This document shows, in pieces, positions 16,622-25,585 of a stretch of DNA of 64,000 nucleotides. Every line of letters begins with the position of its first letter. Within the stretch, counting starts at the first letter, position 1. Source of the DNA: Klebsiella aerogenes KCTC 2190 (GTDB taxonomy: Bacteria; Pseudomonadota; Gammaproteobacteria; Enterobacterales; Enterobacteriaceae). The translations under genes and the position numbers were made by a program. The stretch spans positions 4,746,780 through 4,810,779 of the forward strand of contig NC_015663.1 of assembly GCF_000215745.1 (NCBI RefSeq). Direction: 5' to 3'. Below the pieces are notes generated by a model. It ran no database searches, was not told the origin of the DNA, and saw only the letters and a list, made by a program, of their open reading frames with translations.

Positions 16622-16794
16622 CAGTCATCCCTCCATCGCAGCACAACGGCACCTGTGGCGCGTATGCGGTCGCAGTTGATGTACCACTCACCATTGCTTT
16701 TCATGTACGCTGTGGTTTGCTTCCCGGTATCGGTCATCACCCAGACACGGACGAATGACCGCGGATGGCGTTCTTTTACGGATATCCATTTCAT
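16621..16794 (-). CDS. small DUF551-like protein
   Basis: A 57-residue ORF from the ATG at 16792-16794 to the TGA at 16621-16623. The protein begins MKWISVKERHP and ends VVLRWRDD, which fits the DUF551 pattern (WISVKDRLP...W.P) of small phage proteins. Both ends overlap neighbouring genes by one base (TGATG at each side), so it is very likely translated by coupling. DUF551 genes are usually in early regions; finding one locked between two connector genes is unusual. Function unknown. Confidence 0.65.
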   Translation of the reverse strand: MKWISVKERHPRSFVRVWVMTDTGKQTTAYMKSNGEWYINCDRIRATGAVVLRWRDD

Positions 16795-17174
16795 CAGCAG
16801 CCACCAACGACCATAAACAGGCCGACGCTATTACCTGCGCTGATAGGGAGTTCACCAGTGCAACCACTGGCATCAAGCCGGGCCAGCGAGTCGCGCAACC
16901 AGGTGATGCTGTCAGCACCATAATCGAACGATCGCGACGCTCCTGATGGCGCCCCCTGCGATTTTATTCGCCGGGCACCGGAAGACGTCGCCATGAGCGC
17001 AGCGGCATACATCAGGATAAGTTTTGCCGTGCATTCGTCGTATCCCGCACCGTCGAGGCACGGGATAATCTTGTTCACCACGCAGAGAATCGGATCGAGT
17101 AGCGCGCCGGGAATGGAATAACCCAATTCACCGAGGAACGCCTGCACGTCTGCCGCTGTGATTGGGTCAGCCAT
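16794..17174 (-). CDS. head-tail adaptor protein
   Basis: A 126-residue helical protein (MADPITAADVQAFLGELGYSIPGALLDPILCVVNKIIPCLDGAG) that fits the HK97-gp6-like adaptor group. The mid-region YDECTAKLILMYAAALMATSSGARRIKSQGAPSGASRSFDYG is the characteristic helix and loop. It should bind the portal ring and extend the connector. Located downstream of the capsid gene and just before the closure protein, as expected. Confidence 0.7.
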   Translation of the reverse strand: MADPITAADVQAFLGELGYSIPGALLDPILCVVNKIIPCLDGAGYDECTAKLILMYAAALMATSSGARRIKSQGAPSGASRSFDYGADSITWLRDSLARLDASGCTGELPISAGNSVGLFMVVGGC

Positions 17175-17176
17175 GG

Positions 17177-17578
17177 TTATTTCGCCTTCTTGGTTGCTTC
17201 CGCCAGTGCTGCTTCTGCCTCTTCAGCGCGTTTGTTCGCCGATTCCAGCTCAGCCGCATGCACCTGCTTCAGTTGCTCAATGGCGTCAGCATGCTCTTTG
17301 TCTTTTGCATCAGTGTCTGACTTCGCCTGCTTCAACTGCTCAAGGGCGTCATTGAGTTTTGACTGCAAATCAGATGCACCTGATGCCACAGGCGCAGACG
17401 GTGTCGCCACTTCAAAGACGAGCATCTCCCCCTTCTTGTCAGTTGATTTTTCCGCCTTACCCTGCTCGATCCACTTTTCAGCGATCGAGTCATCGACGTC
17501 ATAAATCTGTCCAGCCTCCAGCTTTTGAAGGCTGGCACCGGCAAAGAGGTTTGCTACCAATACCTTTACGAGTGCCAT
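17177..17578 (-). CDS. phage structural protein with C-terminal coiled coil
   Basis: A 133-residue protein. The N-terminal 45 residues (MALVKVLVANLFAGASLQKLEAGQIYDVDDSIAEKWIEQGKAE) match a small domain common in head genes next to the major capsid protein. From about residue 65 to the end it is a highly charged coiled coil (LQSKLNDALEQLKQAKSDTDAKDKEHADAIEQL...). It could be a head fibre or an accessory connector protein. I cannot choose between these. Confidence 0.55.
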   Translation of the reverse strand: MALVKVLVANLFAGASLQKLEAGQIYDVDDSIAEKWIEQGKAEKSTDKKGEMLVFEVATPSAPVASGASDLQSKLNDALEQLKQAKSDTDAKDKEHADAIEQLKQVHAAELESANKRAEEAEAALAEATKKAK

Positions 17579-17587
17579 GTTGTTTCC

Positions 17588-18664
17588 TTAGCTCGAAGCG
17601 TGAATAACAGAGTAGTGGCCGTTGATGTCCTGCTTGACCATCAGGCCAGCAGCTCCCCAGGTACGCCAAACGTAATCTGAGTTGTAGAACTGACGCGGAT
17701 CGGCGACGGTGCCGAACGCCTGACCGACGATAGGAGCAATCACGCCAGCCTGCAGCGGTACGATTACGATTTCGTTTCCGGTAAGCTCAGCATCTTCTTT
17801 GATTGCCGTGATGCCTGACAGTTTGGAGATCTCTTCCAGCACAGTGCGGAGCGAGTTCACATCGAAATACTGTTCCCAGTTGGACATGATTTCGCTGGAG
17901 ACGTACCACGTCTGCTGGCCGTACTGCATGTTTTGCAGCTTGAGGACGTCACGCAGGGCGATCGCCGCGGCACGCATGGCTTTCGGGTCGGTGCTGGTTG
18001 CGAAGTTAACAGTCAGTGTCACCTGGGCCACACGCTCATCGTGACGTAAACCCTTCCAGGTCTTGTCATCGAATTTGATGTAGTTACCGGCTGCGTCACG
18101 GAAGCCTTCCCAGATGTAGTCCACATACTGTCGACGCACATCATCAACAGATCCGGCCTGAGCATCCGCCAAGGATGAGAGAGCAGATCCTTTGTTAAAT
18201 ACCGGGTCACGCCAGTTGAACTTAAAGCCGCTGTCGTGGATCGGCACCATGGTGCCATCGAAGGTGTAAGACTTCGCATCCAGCGCAGCACCAATCTGAC
18301 CGGACATGGAAGTGTGCGCCCAGCCACGGCCGCCGGTGCGAGCGTATTCGTACACAGACTCTTCCAGGCGAACAGAGCGAGACAGCGGCATCAAGTCGTT
18401 CAGCAGCGTGAATTCGGTGTTCGGTTCGAATTGCTTCAGCACGGTCTGGTCGTAGGCTTTGTACAGACGGCGGATATCGTCGACTGCGTTTACCGCATTC
18501 AGATCTGGTGTATCTTCTGCATCGCCACGCCATTTAGTGCGCGCAATAAAGTCTGCCGCAGCCTGAGCACTGGCATTGCGCGCGGCTGAGAGTTTTTTGA
18601 ATTGAGAGGAGTTGACCTCGAGGTTCCCGGTTTCGGTGGCCTGTTTAGTGGAGAATACAAACAT
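17588..18664 (-). CDS. major capsid protein
   Basis: A 358-residue protein with AAGGAG before its ATG. The N-terminal part is an HK97-fold-like arm (FKKLSAARNASAQAAADFIARTKW), followed by a mixed region with conserved aromatic motifs (YEYARTGGRGWAHTSMSGQI; FKFNWRDPVFNK) and a C-terminal segment ending RQFYNSDYVWRTWGAAGLMVKQDINGHYSVIH. It follows the protease/scaffold and decoration genes, the standard place for the capsid gene. I recall this group as DUF6260 major capsid proteins; no separate maturation propeptide is evident. Confidence 0.8.
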   Translation of the reverse strand: MFVFSTKQATETGNLEVNSSQFKKLSAARNASAQAAADFIARTKWRGDAEDTPDLNAVNAVDDIRRLYKAYDQTVLKQFEPNTEFTLLNDLMPLSRSVRLEESVYEYARTGGRGWAHTSMSGQIGAALDAKSYTFDGTMVPIHDSGFKFNWRDPVFNKGSALSSLADAQAGSVDDVRRQYVDYIWEGFRDAAGNYIKFDDKTWKGLRHDERVAQVTLTVNFATSTDPKAMRAAAIALRDVLKLQNMQYGQQTWYVSSEIMSNWEQYFDVNSLRTVLEEISKLSGITAIKEDAELTGNEIVIVPLQAGVIAPIVGQAFGTVADPRQFYNSDYVWRTWGAAGLMVKQDINGHYSVIHASS

Positions 18665-18675
18665 TCAGGTGCTCC

Positions 18676-19116
18676 TTATTTAATGACCACGCGCAGGAGG
18701 TCACCTGCCGTTGCAATGGTATACGGACGGTCTTCTTCTACGTAGCAGCGGACTGACTCATCAGTGCCGACAGCTTTAACGCGACCATTGGCCACAGAGA
18801 GTGGCTGCCCTTTTGTGTAAGTGCCTGCGGCAGCGGGAACGTTGAAGAAAACGCCTGGAGTTGGGTGGAAAGCAACAACCCAGTCGCCAGCCTTGATGAT
18901 GTCGTCTACGGTTTTGCAACGCAGGTAGTCATAGTTGGCTACGTAGAGGATCGCAGCTTCATTACCATCCGCGGAGGCGGTGAATTTCTTCGTAGTATTG
19001 TCGAAGAAACCAATCGTCCCGGGAGGTGTATCAGCGGCTGCAGCACCTTCACGGTGAAGCTGTGGGTTTGCGAAGATACCGCCCGCGTGAATTACGTGTT
19101 TTCCGTCTTTAGCCAT
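18676..19116 (-). CDS. capsid decoration protein
   Basis: A 146-residue protein with PPGTIGFFDNTTKKFTASADGNEAAILYVANYDYLRC and GDWVVAFHPTPGVFFNVPAAAGTYTKGQPLSV, the barrel pattern of small capsid-stabilising proteins such as lambda D. Placed directly between the protease/scaffold gene and the major capsid gene. No membrane or signal segments are seen. Assignment rests on pattern and position. Confidence 0.65.
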   Translation of the reverse strand: MAKDGKHVIHAGGIFANPQLHREGAAAADTPPGTIGFFDNTTKKFTASADGNEAAILYVANYDYLRCKTVDDIIKAGDWVVAFHPTPGVFFNVPAAAGTYTKGQPLSVANGRVKAVGTDESVRCYVEEDRPYTIATAGDLLRVVIK

Positions 19117-19119
19117 TTT

Positions 19120-20313
19120 TTACTCCGGCATTTCGCTGACTGATTGGGTGTTGGTTGCCTGGCGGAATGCACCGTTCAGGCCGTAAGAGGTTTGGCACTT
19201 GGCGTACATGGCGTCGAGCGCCTTACCGTCCAGATCTGCGACTTCTTCATCGCTCATATTCATCGCCAGCTTCACAGCTGCGCGCTTTTCGCCCTTTTCT
19301 TTGTCGGCGTTCGCGTTCAGGCTGTTGAAAACGACGTCCACGCGATCGGCGAGTTTCTGCGCCCAAGCTGGCATCTCTTCGTTATTAGTGGCCTGTTCTT
19401 TAGCCTTCTTGTCATCCGCCTCTTTCTTTTCACGGGCAGCCTTCTCTTCTGGCGTTTCTTCTTTGCTGTCGGCGTTTTCTGCCAGCATCTGGTTGTATGC
19501 GTCCATCAGTTCGGCATCGGTTTTACCGTCAACCGATTTACCTTTGGCCTTCAGCGCATTAACGATGAGCTCTTTCATCGGGTCTGTTTCCTTCTGGGTT
19601 GAATCGCTGTTGGCGCCGAAAAACGCCTTTAGCTGGTTGAAAAATGTTTTGAATGCGGGGTCTTGCTGGTCTGGGGTAGTGGACTCTTCGAGGTTTACGA
19701 CCTCGATTTCGACTTCGTCACCCTCGGCGTTAACGAAGATCCCCACGCCCTCTTCCGGCGTTCCGGCACCCGGCTCATCAAGCAGTACAGCCACATGGTC
19801 AAACATCATGTTTGTGGCGATCTCGTTGTACTTCTTGCCCTTCGACTCGCCGTTGGCTGCGATGCCGGAATACAGCAGGCCTGTCGAGATATGAATCGGG
19901 TCGGAGTTGGTACCGGCCAGCATCTCATCCAGGCGGTTGATCAGGCGCCTGCCCTTGTCGCTCGACTCGGCGTACTGGCGGTTAACGTACATGTCGCCCA
20001 TCACCTTCCCGTCTTTGTGGCTGACGTTCTGTAGCCAGGCCCCCACGTGGTACTCGTTCACCGCCCGGACATCGCGCGCCGACACATGCTTGCCGTCCAC
20101 TTTCGGGTGGCCCAGCGGCATCGGGTTACGCTCGAGCGTGTTGTAGGCCTTTTCGATTTCTGCTGCCGGGTACAACTTCCGGTTCATCACAATATCGTCC
20201 ACGACAGGCGTGATGCCGCGAACCACGATATGTGGCTTGCCGTCGATGGTTTCAGTAGTGATGTTTGAAGCGGAGTTGACGACGGTCAGCACGTTAACGC
20301 GGTTGCGTTTCAT
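19120..20313 (-). CDS. prohead protease (DUF2213) fused to scaffold region
   Basis: A 397-residue protein. Residues 25-200 fit the DUF2213 phage protease (MNRKLYPAAEIEKAYNTLERNPMPLGHPKVDGKHVSARDVRAVNEYHVGAW; EIATNMMFDHVAVLLDEPGAG), with His and Ser candidates at GHPKVDG and HISTG. The region from about 205 is acidic and coiled (TPEEKAAREKKEADDKKAKEQ), like an internal scaffold. An ATG at 19576-19578 (residue 246) follows AAGGAAA, so a 152-residue free scaffold could be made in frame, as lambda Nu3 is within C. Confidence 0.75.
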   Translation of the reverse strand: MKRNRVNVLTVVNSASNITTETIDGKPHIVVRGITPVVDDIVMNRKLYPAAEIEKAYNTLERNPMPLGHPKVDGKHVSARDVRAVNEYHVGAWLQNVSHKDGKVMGDMYVNRQYAESSDKGRRLINRLDEMLAGTNSDPIHISTGLLYSGIAANGESKGKKYNEIATNMMFDHVAVLLDEPGAGTPEEGVGIFVNAEGDEVEIEVVNLEESTTPDQQDPAFKTFFNQLKAFFGANSDSTQKETDPMKELIVNALKAKGKSVDGKTDAELMDAYNQMLAENADSKEETPEEKAAREKKEADDKKAKEQATNNEEMPAWAQKLADRVDVVFNSLNANADKEKGEKRAAVKLAMNMSDEEVADLDGKALDAMYAKCQTSYGLNGAFRQATNTQSVSEMPE

Positions 20314-20342
20314 GCTGGGTCCTCGTTGATGAATTTAAGGCA

Positions 20343-20365
20343 TTAAAAAAGGCCGCCTGAGCGAC
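20343..20365 (-). terminator. possible terminator upstream of protease gene
   Basis: GGTCGC/GCGGCC-type imperfect stem on the minus strand followed by TTTTTTAATG, after the 90-residue small gene. Resembles the other imperfect elements in this late operon. Confidence 0.45.
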
Positions 20366-20638
20366 CTATTTGATGTGTTTAAATTCCCATCGGAATGAGC
20401 TGTAAATATACTCTCCGCCATCCTCCCTATCGGTAAGCTTGGCGGTAATTTCAAATTGGCTGCCAATTGGATAAACATTCACATTTGACAACTTTTTAGA
20501 ACACTCAACAGCAAGTGAGGGGCTAGCCCATTGCCCTGGAATCGGCCTGATATGAACTTTACCCTTCCTGCCTGACGTACTGGCTGGGTAAAAACTCTCT
20601 ACAATTAACTTACGATACGGCTCTTCTGGTTTTGCCAT
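20366..20638 (-). CDS. hypothetical protein in head operon
   Basis: A 90-residue protein (MAKPEEPYRKLIVESFYPASTSGRKGKVHIRPIPGQWASPSLAVECSKKL...) with a small beta-rich pattern and no membrane segment. A possible terminator follows and the upstream head morphogenesis gene ends 26 bases before it. The gene is more AT-rich than the head genes and is not a standard member of this gene set, so it may be an inserted accessory gene. I do not recognise it. Confidence 0.6.
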   Translation of the reverse strand: MAKPEEPYRKLIVESFYPASTSGRKGKVHIRPIPGQWASPSLAVECSKKLSNVNVYPIGSQFEITAKLTDREDGGEYIYSSFRWEFKHIK

Positions 20639-20663
20639 AACTCCTCCGCAAAACCATTTTGTA

Positions 20664-21671
20664 TCATGCCGCTTCGGCCAATTTCCACTGCTGACGCTCT
20701 TTCTTCAACTTATCCGCCAACCCATCATTAAAGATGCTGCCGTCGTCGTTGAGCAGCACCGGTATCTGGCTGCAATAGCAGTTGTACCGGTTGCCATTCT
20801 CAGCGTAGAAGTCGCGTACCTCTTCTGTGGTGTAGACCTTGCCGTGACGGCTGGCGTGCCAGGTGCGCGTAGTTGGCTTGAGTGCTGAAAGCCACAGCAG
20901 GCCAGTATTTAGCCCCAGCCTGTCAGCAGCCCAGTCCGTCTCGTTCCATTGCGCCTGCCGCAGCGCACCGACCTGCTCAGTCTGAGCGATGGTCTTGGCC
21001 TTCGACATCGACACATCGAGGCGCTTGCTGATAACGCTGGCCGTCTCGCGTGGATTTACTCCGCGCGCCACCGCGTCGGTAATGATATTGGTCAGATCGC
21101 CGCGGGCGGTGTCGCTGATTACCTTCCAGTCACTGAGCGTTGTCAGCCTGGCCGCCGCTATCTGGTTCAGATAGCCGGGGCTGTTTAAAAGCTGCTGTAG
21201 CGTCGTCTGGCTGGCGTACACCTGCGACTGCTGCGAAAGGTTGTTGAATGCCTCCAGCGTGCCGCGCTGCGCCTCTGCGGCGACGTAATCCATCGCCCAC
21301 ATGTTTTGTTCGCCACCATCCAGCAGGTAATCGTCGAGAATGACCTGCACCGCTTCCAGCAGGTCCGCCAGTTCCTGCGCCGACATGTCGTAGATGAACT
21401 TGCCGGCGTTGACCTGGTAGAGTCGCATGTCCTCGCCGTGGTCATGGCAAAGGAAGTGCCAGTCATGGCGGTTTACCTCACGCTCTCGCCCGGTCAGGCG
21501 CTGGTCGAACAATGCTTTCAGCGCTCGCTTGATGCCGAGATACCTACTCTCGATATCCCGGAACATCGCGGTAACCTGCTTTGCGGAGCGTGTCGGGTCA
21601 ACCTTGCTACGCGGCACTACTGGCGTACCGACTTTCGCCTTTTGCTCCGGATTCATCGGAAAGAGGATCAT
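20664..21671 (-). CDS. SPP1 gp7-like head morphogenesis protein
   Basis: A 335-residue protein. The C-terminal third has the gp7/Mu-F signature: KAKTIAQTEQVGALRQAQWNETDW...LLWLSALKPTTRTWHASRHGKVYT...NRYNCYCSQIPV. These minor head proteins enter the prohead with the portal. The start at 21671 follows AAAAGGTAACTACCG and overlaps the portal gene by 65 bases. Confidence 0.85.
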   Translation of the reverse strand: MILFPMNPEQKAKVGTPVVPRSKVDPTRSAKQVTAMFRDIESRYLGIKRALKALFDQRLTGREREVNRHDWHFLCHDHGEDMRLYQVNAGKFIYDMSAQELADLLEAVQVILDDYLLDGGEQNMWAMDYVAAEAQRGTLEAFNNLSQQSQVYASQTTLQQLLNSPGYLNQIAAARLTTLSDWKVISDTARGDLTNIITDAVARGVNPRETASVISKRLDVSMSKAKTIAQTEQVGALRQAQWNETDWAADRLGLNTGLLWLSALKPTTRTWHASRHGKVYTTEEVRDFYAENGNRYNCYCSQIPVLLNDDGSIFNDGLADKLKKERQQWKLAEAA

Positions 21672-23073
21672 CGGTAGTTACCTTTTGGTTTGGGTCAGGA
21701 GTTATCACTTCTTCGCGCGGCTCTAACTCTCCCGCTTCCCTGACCTCATTCTCATCGACAGCCGGTGTTCCGTAGGCTTGCTGCGTATCCCTAGCGACAA
21801 CCGCCATTTCCTTCATGTTGGCAATCTTTTCTTTCTCACTTGGTGCAAGTAAGTCAGACCAGGTTAAAGTTATTTCGCCAGATTTTGGAGGCTCGATGAC
21901 TTCTACTGTCCACAGCCGCTCAATTACCGCGGTCGCACGGTCAGTCTGGAAGCCTGCGCGACGACCGTTGCAGCGCTTAGCAAAGTCGTTTTTGTCCTGA
22001 TCTGACGCAAGCCTCCCTGTCTGTTGACCAAAGAGAATGGTGAATGGCATCTGGACTGAAGAGGAAAACTGATTTGCTAACACAGTCCATGTCGGACTCG
22101 GATCCGCTGCCGCCACCGACAACACTTTGGCTTCACCATCCTGAGTCACCAGTGCTGAATCTGTACCAGAGTTCAGCTTCTGTATGGCAGCATTTAGCGC
22201 TTCTGCCAGTCCTGAGTAACCGGCTTTCTTTGCTTCATCAATGATGGTCTTGAGGTTTGTTTCCTTCGACATGTTAATGCCGAGCTGTCTGCTGGCGTTC
22301 TTCAGGAAACCTTCCGCACTCCCGCCGGAAGTTTTCGCCATATCAAGCAGGTCGTTGTAACCAGCTCGCAGGAAAGGAATGCCAGCCAGCGATGACTCGT
22401 CTTCTGACCCTTCGCAAAAGATGATGATCCTTTCCGGGTGGATCTTAATCGACCGCATCGGACCGGAAATGTTGCCATTGTCCCCGACTTGTTGCTCCTG
22501 GAAGTAATAGAACTTCGGCATGCCGTAGTCTGGCGATTTCTGGTCCTGTTCAAGTTCCCCGGGCTTAACTTGTGCCTCCCATGCAGGAATCATTTTGACC
22601 AGGCCACGCTCGCGAGAATTACGCATCACGCTGCGACCGACGGGCTCCCACCACTCCTTACTGTCTGCAAACTGAAGAATCAGGGCGGAGTAATGACCTA
22701 CCAGATTTCGCCGGTCTGCATCCTTCACCTTAGCCCAGTGTTTCTTCATTAGCTTGGTGACTTTTTTCTCCCAAGGCGTCGACTTTTTCGATTTCTTGGT
22801 CTCATCGCCGTCTACGATCACCGGCGTGTCAGTCCAGCATGCATCGAGCAGTTTATGTACCGCGCCAAACGCAGCGCCATTACGCTCATACATGTTGTAG
22901 AAGTGGTCAAAATCGAGACGCTCCGGGTAACCAAATTCGCACCATAGATGATGTCGTTTCGTGTTCCCTGACTTTCCTAGCCCTGAAGCATACAACTGGC
23001 GCGCACGGCCCACCTCGTTAAGGCTATTCACTATGAGCCCAGCGAGGATTTGCATTTCGTTATCGTTACTCAC
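21607..23073 (-). CDS. portal protein (DUF1073-type)
   Basis: A 488-residue protein started at the GTG at 23071-23073, because AAGGA lies seven bases before it and the next in-frame start upstream (23103) lies inside the terminase gene. It matches the DUF1073 portal group: LDFDHFYNMYERNGAAFGAVHKLLDACWTDTPVI near the start, IKIHPERIIIFCEG in the centre, FTILFGQQTGRLASDQDKNDFAKR and a long acidic tail. The portal forms the DNA entry ring. It follows the large terminase by 10 bases. Confidence 0.85.
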   Translation of the reverse strand: MSNDNEMQILAGLIVNSLNEVGRARQLYASGLGKSGNTKRHHLWCEFGYPERLDFDHFYNMYERNGAAFGAVHKLLDACWTDTPVIVDGDETKKSKKSTPWEKKVTKLMKKHWAKVKDADRRNLVGHYSALILQFADSKEWWEPVGRSVMRNSRERGLVKMIPAWEAQVKPGELEQDQKSPDYGMPKFYYFQEQQVGDNGNISGPMRSIKIHPERIIIFCEGSEDESSLAGIPFLRAGYNDLLDMAKTSGGSAEGFLKNASRQLGINMSKETNLKTIIDEAKKAGYSGLAEALNAAIQKLNSGTDSALVTQDGEAKVLSVAAADPSPTWTVLANQFSSSVQMPFTILFGQQTGRLASDQDKNDFAKRCNGRRAGFQTDRATAVIERLWTVEVIEPPKSGEITLTWSDLLAPSEKEKIANMKEMAVVARDTQQAYGTPAVDENEVREAGELEPREEVITPDPNQKVTTDDPLSDESGAKGESRYASSAA

Positions 23074-23083
23074 TGAGATTTCC

Positions 23084-24559
23084 TTAGGTGAAGAAAATTG
23101 CACCGACTTGTTTGTGGTTGTTTTTCGCTACTGCGAAGTAGCGGAACCCGTCGGCGCCGTGTGATGTGAAGTCGTGAAGAGGTTTATCTTTCCAGCATCC
23201 TCGCTTGTCATCCCACTCCTTGCGATAACCCTCAAGGTGAGATATGCCCTCAGCGCATTTCTCTTCATCGAAAACACAGGATGGGAGGATTTCACGCACC
23301 GACTCAATGCCGGTATCGACACCGACTTTTGGTACCACCTGAAATGTCATGCTGTAAACCTGACCGTCGATCTCATACCCTTCCTGGGCGAGTTCCCTCC
23401 GCGATTTTGCGTCTGCACCAAATTCACGATTATCGATGTCGTGCGGGCCCCAGTGCTCACCGTATTCATAGCCGCGGTCTTTCAGCACCTTCATGTAGTG
23501 CCGAAGACCTTCACCAGAGTTTTCGTAGTAGTCGATGATGTGAAACTCCTCACCAACTTCGCGAACAAACCAGATAGCCGTGGAGTCGCCCACACCAATA
23601 TCCCAGAACGTGTGAACCGGTAGATGTGAGTTATCGGGGATTTTGCCGATCCGCTTGTTGGTGTAGAGCCAGCGGAACTGTTTGGCGTAGTACGCGCCCT
23701 CGACCGATTGCTGGAACGCCTCCGCCGGTATGGTCGGGTATTCGCGCTTCATGTCGTCGCCGAGCGTCTTTTCTTTGGCGTAATACCAGGCCTTTTGGCG
23801 CTCGTTGACGACAACGCCGTGCTTTGCCTCCATCTCAGCAAAGTATTCAACTAAGCGCTGAGGTAGCGGCTCTATCGTGTCAATTGCGTACTGCGGATTC
23901 TTCCACCACGAGAAGAAGAAAAACTTCCAGTCGAGCGCGGATAGTGGCTTACCCTGCAGCAAGGCTTTCTCTGCCGTCTGGCAGTAATCGAAGAAGTAAC
24001 CCGCCCGGCCTTCCGCCGTGCTCTCGATAGTAGCAAAGCAGCCTGTCGACACCGCTTCAAACGCACCTGTGACGATTTCACGGGCTTTGTCAGGATACTT
24101 GGCGCATATCTTCCCGAACTCGGAAACGTGCAGATAGCGCAGCGTACCGCCACGAAACGACGTGCTGACGTATAGCGAGCCGCCTTTCTTAAAAACGAGT
24201 TCGCCAGACGAATCGTTGCTGGCCGGGTTAGCCGCCTTTATCTCCGCCGGCAGTTTATCGTATGCATACTTCACCTTTTCCCGAAACAGACGCTTTGAAT
24301 CATTCAGTGTGTGGGCAATCAATGCACACTTTGCCGACTCAAACAGAGCCGCGTCGAGCTGGATGATGCACACCTCGGTGGTGAAGCCGAGCTGTCGAGC
24401 TTTCAGGATGATGTTGCGGGTATGGATCCCCTCGAAGTATTCCCGCTGCTCAGGCGTCATCCTGAAGCGAGTCGACTTACCCTCTTTGTCGGTGATCCAG
24501 TAAAGATTGTTCAGCCGCCAGTCTTTATTGGACAGCAGCTTGAGGTGCTCAGGTTTCAT
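23084..24559 (-). CDS. terminase large subunit
   Basis: A 491-residue packaging motor. A variant Walker A is at residues 53-61 (KARQLGFTT), a Walker B-like LHVSEFG at 143-149, and the ATPase coupling motif TIESTAEG at 177-184. The RNaseH-like nuclease begins with Asp320 in HTFWDIGVGDSTAIW and continues with GPHDIDNREFG and DFTSHGADGFRYF. It starts on the stop of the small subunit gene (TAATG). Confidence 0.92.
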   Translation of the reverse strand: MKPEHLKLLSNKDWRLNNLYWITDKEGKSTRFRMTPEQREYFEGIHTRNIILKARQLGFTTEVCIIQLDAALFESAKCALIAHTLNDSKRLFREKVKYAYDKLPAEIKAANPASNDSSGELVFKKGGSLYVSTSFRGGTLRYLHVSEFGKICAKYPDKAREIVTGAFEAVSTGCFATIESTAEGRAGYFFDYCQTAEKALLQGKPLSALDWKFFFFSWWKNPQYAIDTIEPLPQRLVEYFAEMEAKHGVVVNERQKAWYYAKEKTLGDDMKREYPTIPAEAFQQSVEGAYYAKQFRWLYTNKRIGKIPDNSHLPVHTFWDIGVGDSTAIWFVREVGEEFHIIDYYENSGEGLRHYMKVLKDRGYEYGEHWGPHDIDNREFGADAKSRRELAQEGYEIDGQVYSMTFQVVPKVGVDTGIESVREILPSCVFDEEKCAEGISHLEGYRKEWDDKRGCWKDKPLHDFTSHGADGFRYFAVAKNNHKQVGAIFFT

Positions 24560-25161
24560 TACGCCCCCTGAGACAATGAATCCATCAGGTCAGAGAGTTG
24601 CTTAACAGAGTTGTCGCCTTCCGGGCCGTCGATATCGTAGGCCTGGCGTTCGAGACCGATGAGGTTCTTCAGTGCTTCACTGAGAGCCTTCACCGACTTA
24701 ACACGCTCCGGCATGCTGATTACCTTGTGGTAAATCTCATTGAGTTTGTCCTGGCCCTTGTCGTCAGGGTTGAGCATCAACTCTCCGAGTTTCTCCAGCG
24801 CCGCTACGTCTGCGCACTCGGCGCCCAACTCATCAAACAGGGCATTGGTTATCTGCCTGGCGCGTTTTATGTCACCGCGATGCTCCATGCGTACTGTAGC
24901 AATGACCTCAGCTGTAGCCTCTATAAGTACGCGCTCTGACAAAGTCGTTTCAGTGCGTACCTGTTTGCGTACCTCTGCTTTGCGTACCAGATCGTCGGCG
25001 CGCTCTTTCACCTTCGCATTCAGGTCACGAGACCAGTCATCGCGCTTCGCGCGCTTACGGATAGCCCCTTCGCTAATGCCGTGTTGAGATGCAATTTCTC
25101 GGAGGGACATCACTCCGGCCCGGTACGCCGTCTCGATGGCCTCCCAGTCCGGCTTGCTCAT
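24559..25161 (-). CDS. terminase small subunit
   Basis: A 200-residue protein whose N-terminal part is a helix-turn-helix typical of small terminases (WEAIETAYRAGVMSLREIASQHGISEGAIRKRAKRDDW), followed by basic helices and an oligomerisation region. It recognises the packaging site and loads the motor. It directly precedes the large subunit with a one-base overlap. Whether packaging is cos or pac is not visible. Confidence 0.88.
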   Translation of the reverse strand: MSKPDWEAIETAYRAGVMSLREIASQHGISEGAIRKRAKRDDWSRDLNAKVKERADDLVRKAEVRKQVRTETTLSERVLIEATAEVIATVRMEHRGDIKRARQITNALFDELGAECADVAALEKLGELMLNPDDKGQDKLNEIYHKVISMPERVKSVKALSEALKNLIGLERQAYDIDGPEGDNSVKQLSDLMDSLSQGA

Positions 25162-25189
25162 TCTTTATTCCTGTTGTAATAGCCATTAA

Positions 25190-25213
25190 AAAAGCCACCT
25201 GAAGGTGGCCTTT
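25190..25213 (-). terminator. terminator before terminase genes
   Basis: GCCACC/GGTGGC stem with a TTCA loop on the minus strand and a six-T run. It ends the small gene at 25243-25500 just upstream of the small terminase. Confidence 0.65.
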
Positions 25214-25242
25214 GTGTTGTTATTGTCTGACGTCATGCTTAC

Positions 25243-25500
25243 TTAGATCGCCTGGGCATCAGCCTTGTCTCTGTCACGTCTAAGCTCAAGAAGCTCCTGA
25301 GTTATAATCGCCACAGCAGTGGCTATAAACGCTTCGTCTGTAATCTTTCCGTCTCCACGCTCTTTCTGAAGAGATTTCAGTTCAGATGAATCCTTCGAAA
25401 GAATCTCAATATTCTTTATGACAGATGCAAAGTTTTCTTCCCTACAAGCTTCGGGGACTGATGGGGATAAGAATTCAATAACTTTATTTAATATGCTCAC
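25243..25500 (-). CDS. small hypothetical protein between lysis and packaging genes
   Basis: An 85-residue protein started at the GTG at 25498-25500, five bases after AGGAG. It is helical and charged (ILNKVIEFLSPSVPEACREENFASVIKNIEILSKDSSELKSLQKER...). No signal or membrane segment. It is followed by its own terminator and has no recognised family. AT-rich compared with the packaging genes next to it, so it may be an accessory gene. Confidence 0.55.
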   Translation of the reverse strand: MSILNKVIEFLSPSVPEACREENFASVIKNIEILSKDSSELKSLQKERGDGKITDEAFIATAVAIITQELLELRRDRDKADAQAI

Positions 25501-25585
25501 AACCACTCCTTTTCAGAGCAATCCTAACAGCGAAAAGGAAACTTTTGAACTACCAGTCATGTAAGTGATCGGAGATGCACGTACC

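Noticed and set aside
19199..19894. 231-codon open frame on the + strand over the protease/scaffold gene
   Set aside because: Serine/alanine-rich shadow of the acidic scaffold region; no start signal.
21607..23073. Anti-CBASS (Acb1-like) label for the portal gene
   Set aside because: Automatic annotations sometimes link this name to DUF1073 proteins, but position, length and motifs here indicate a portal.
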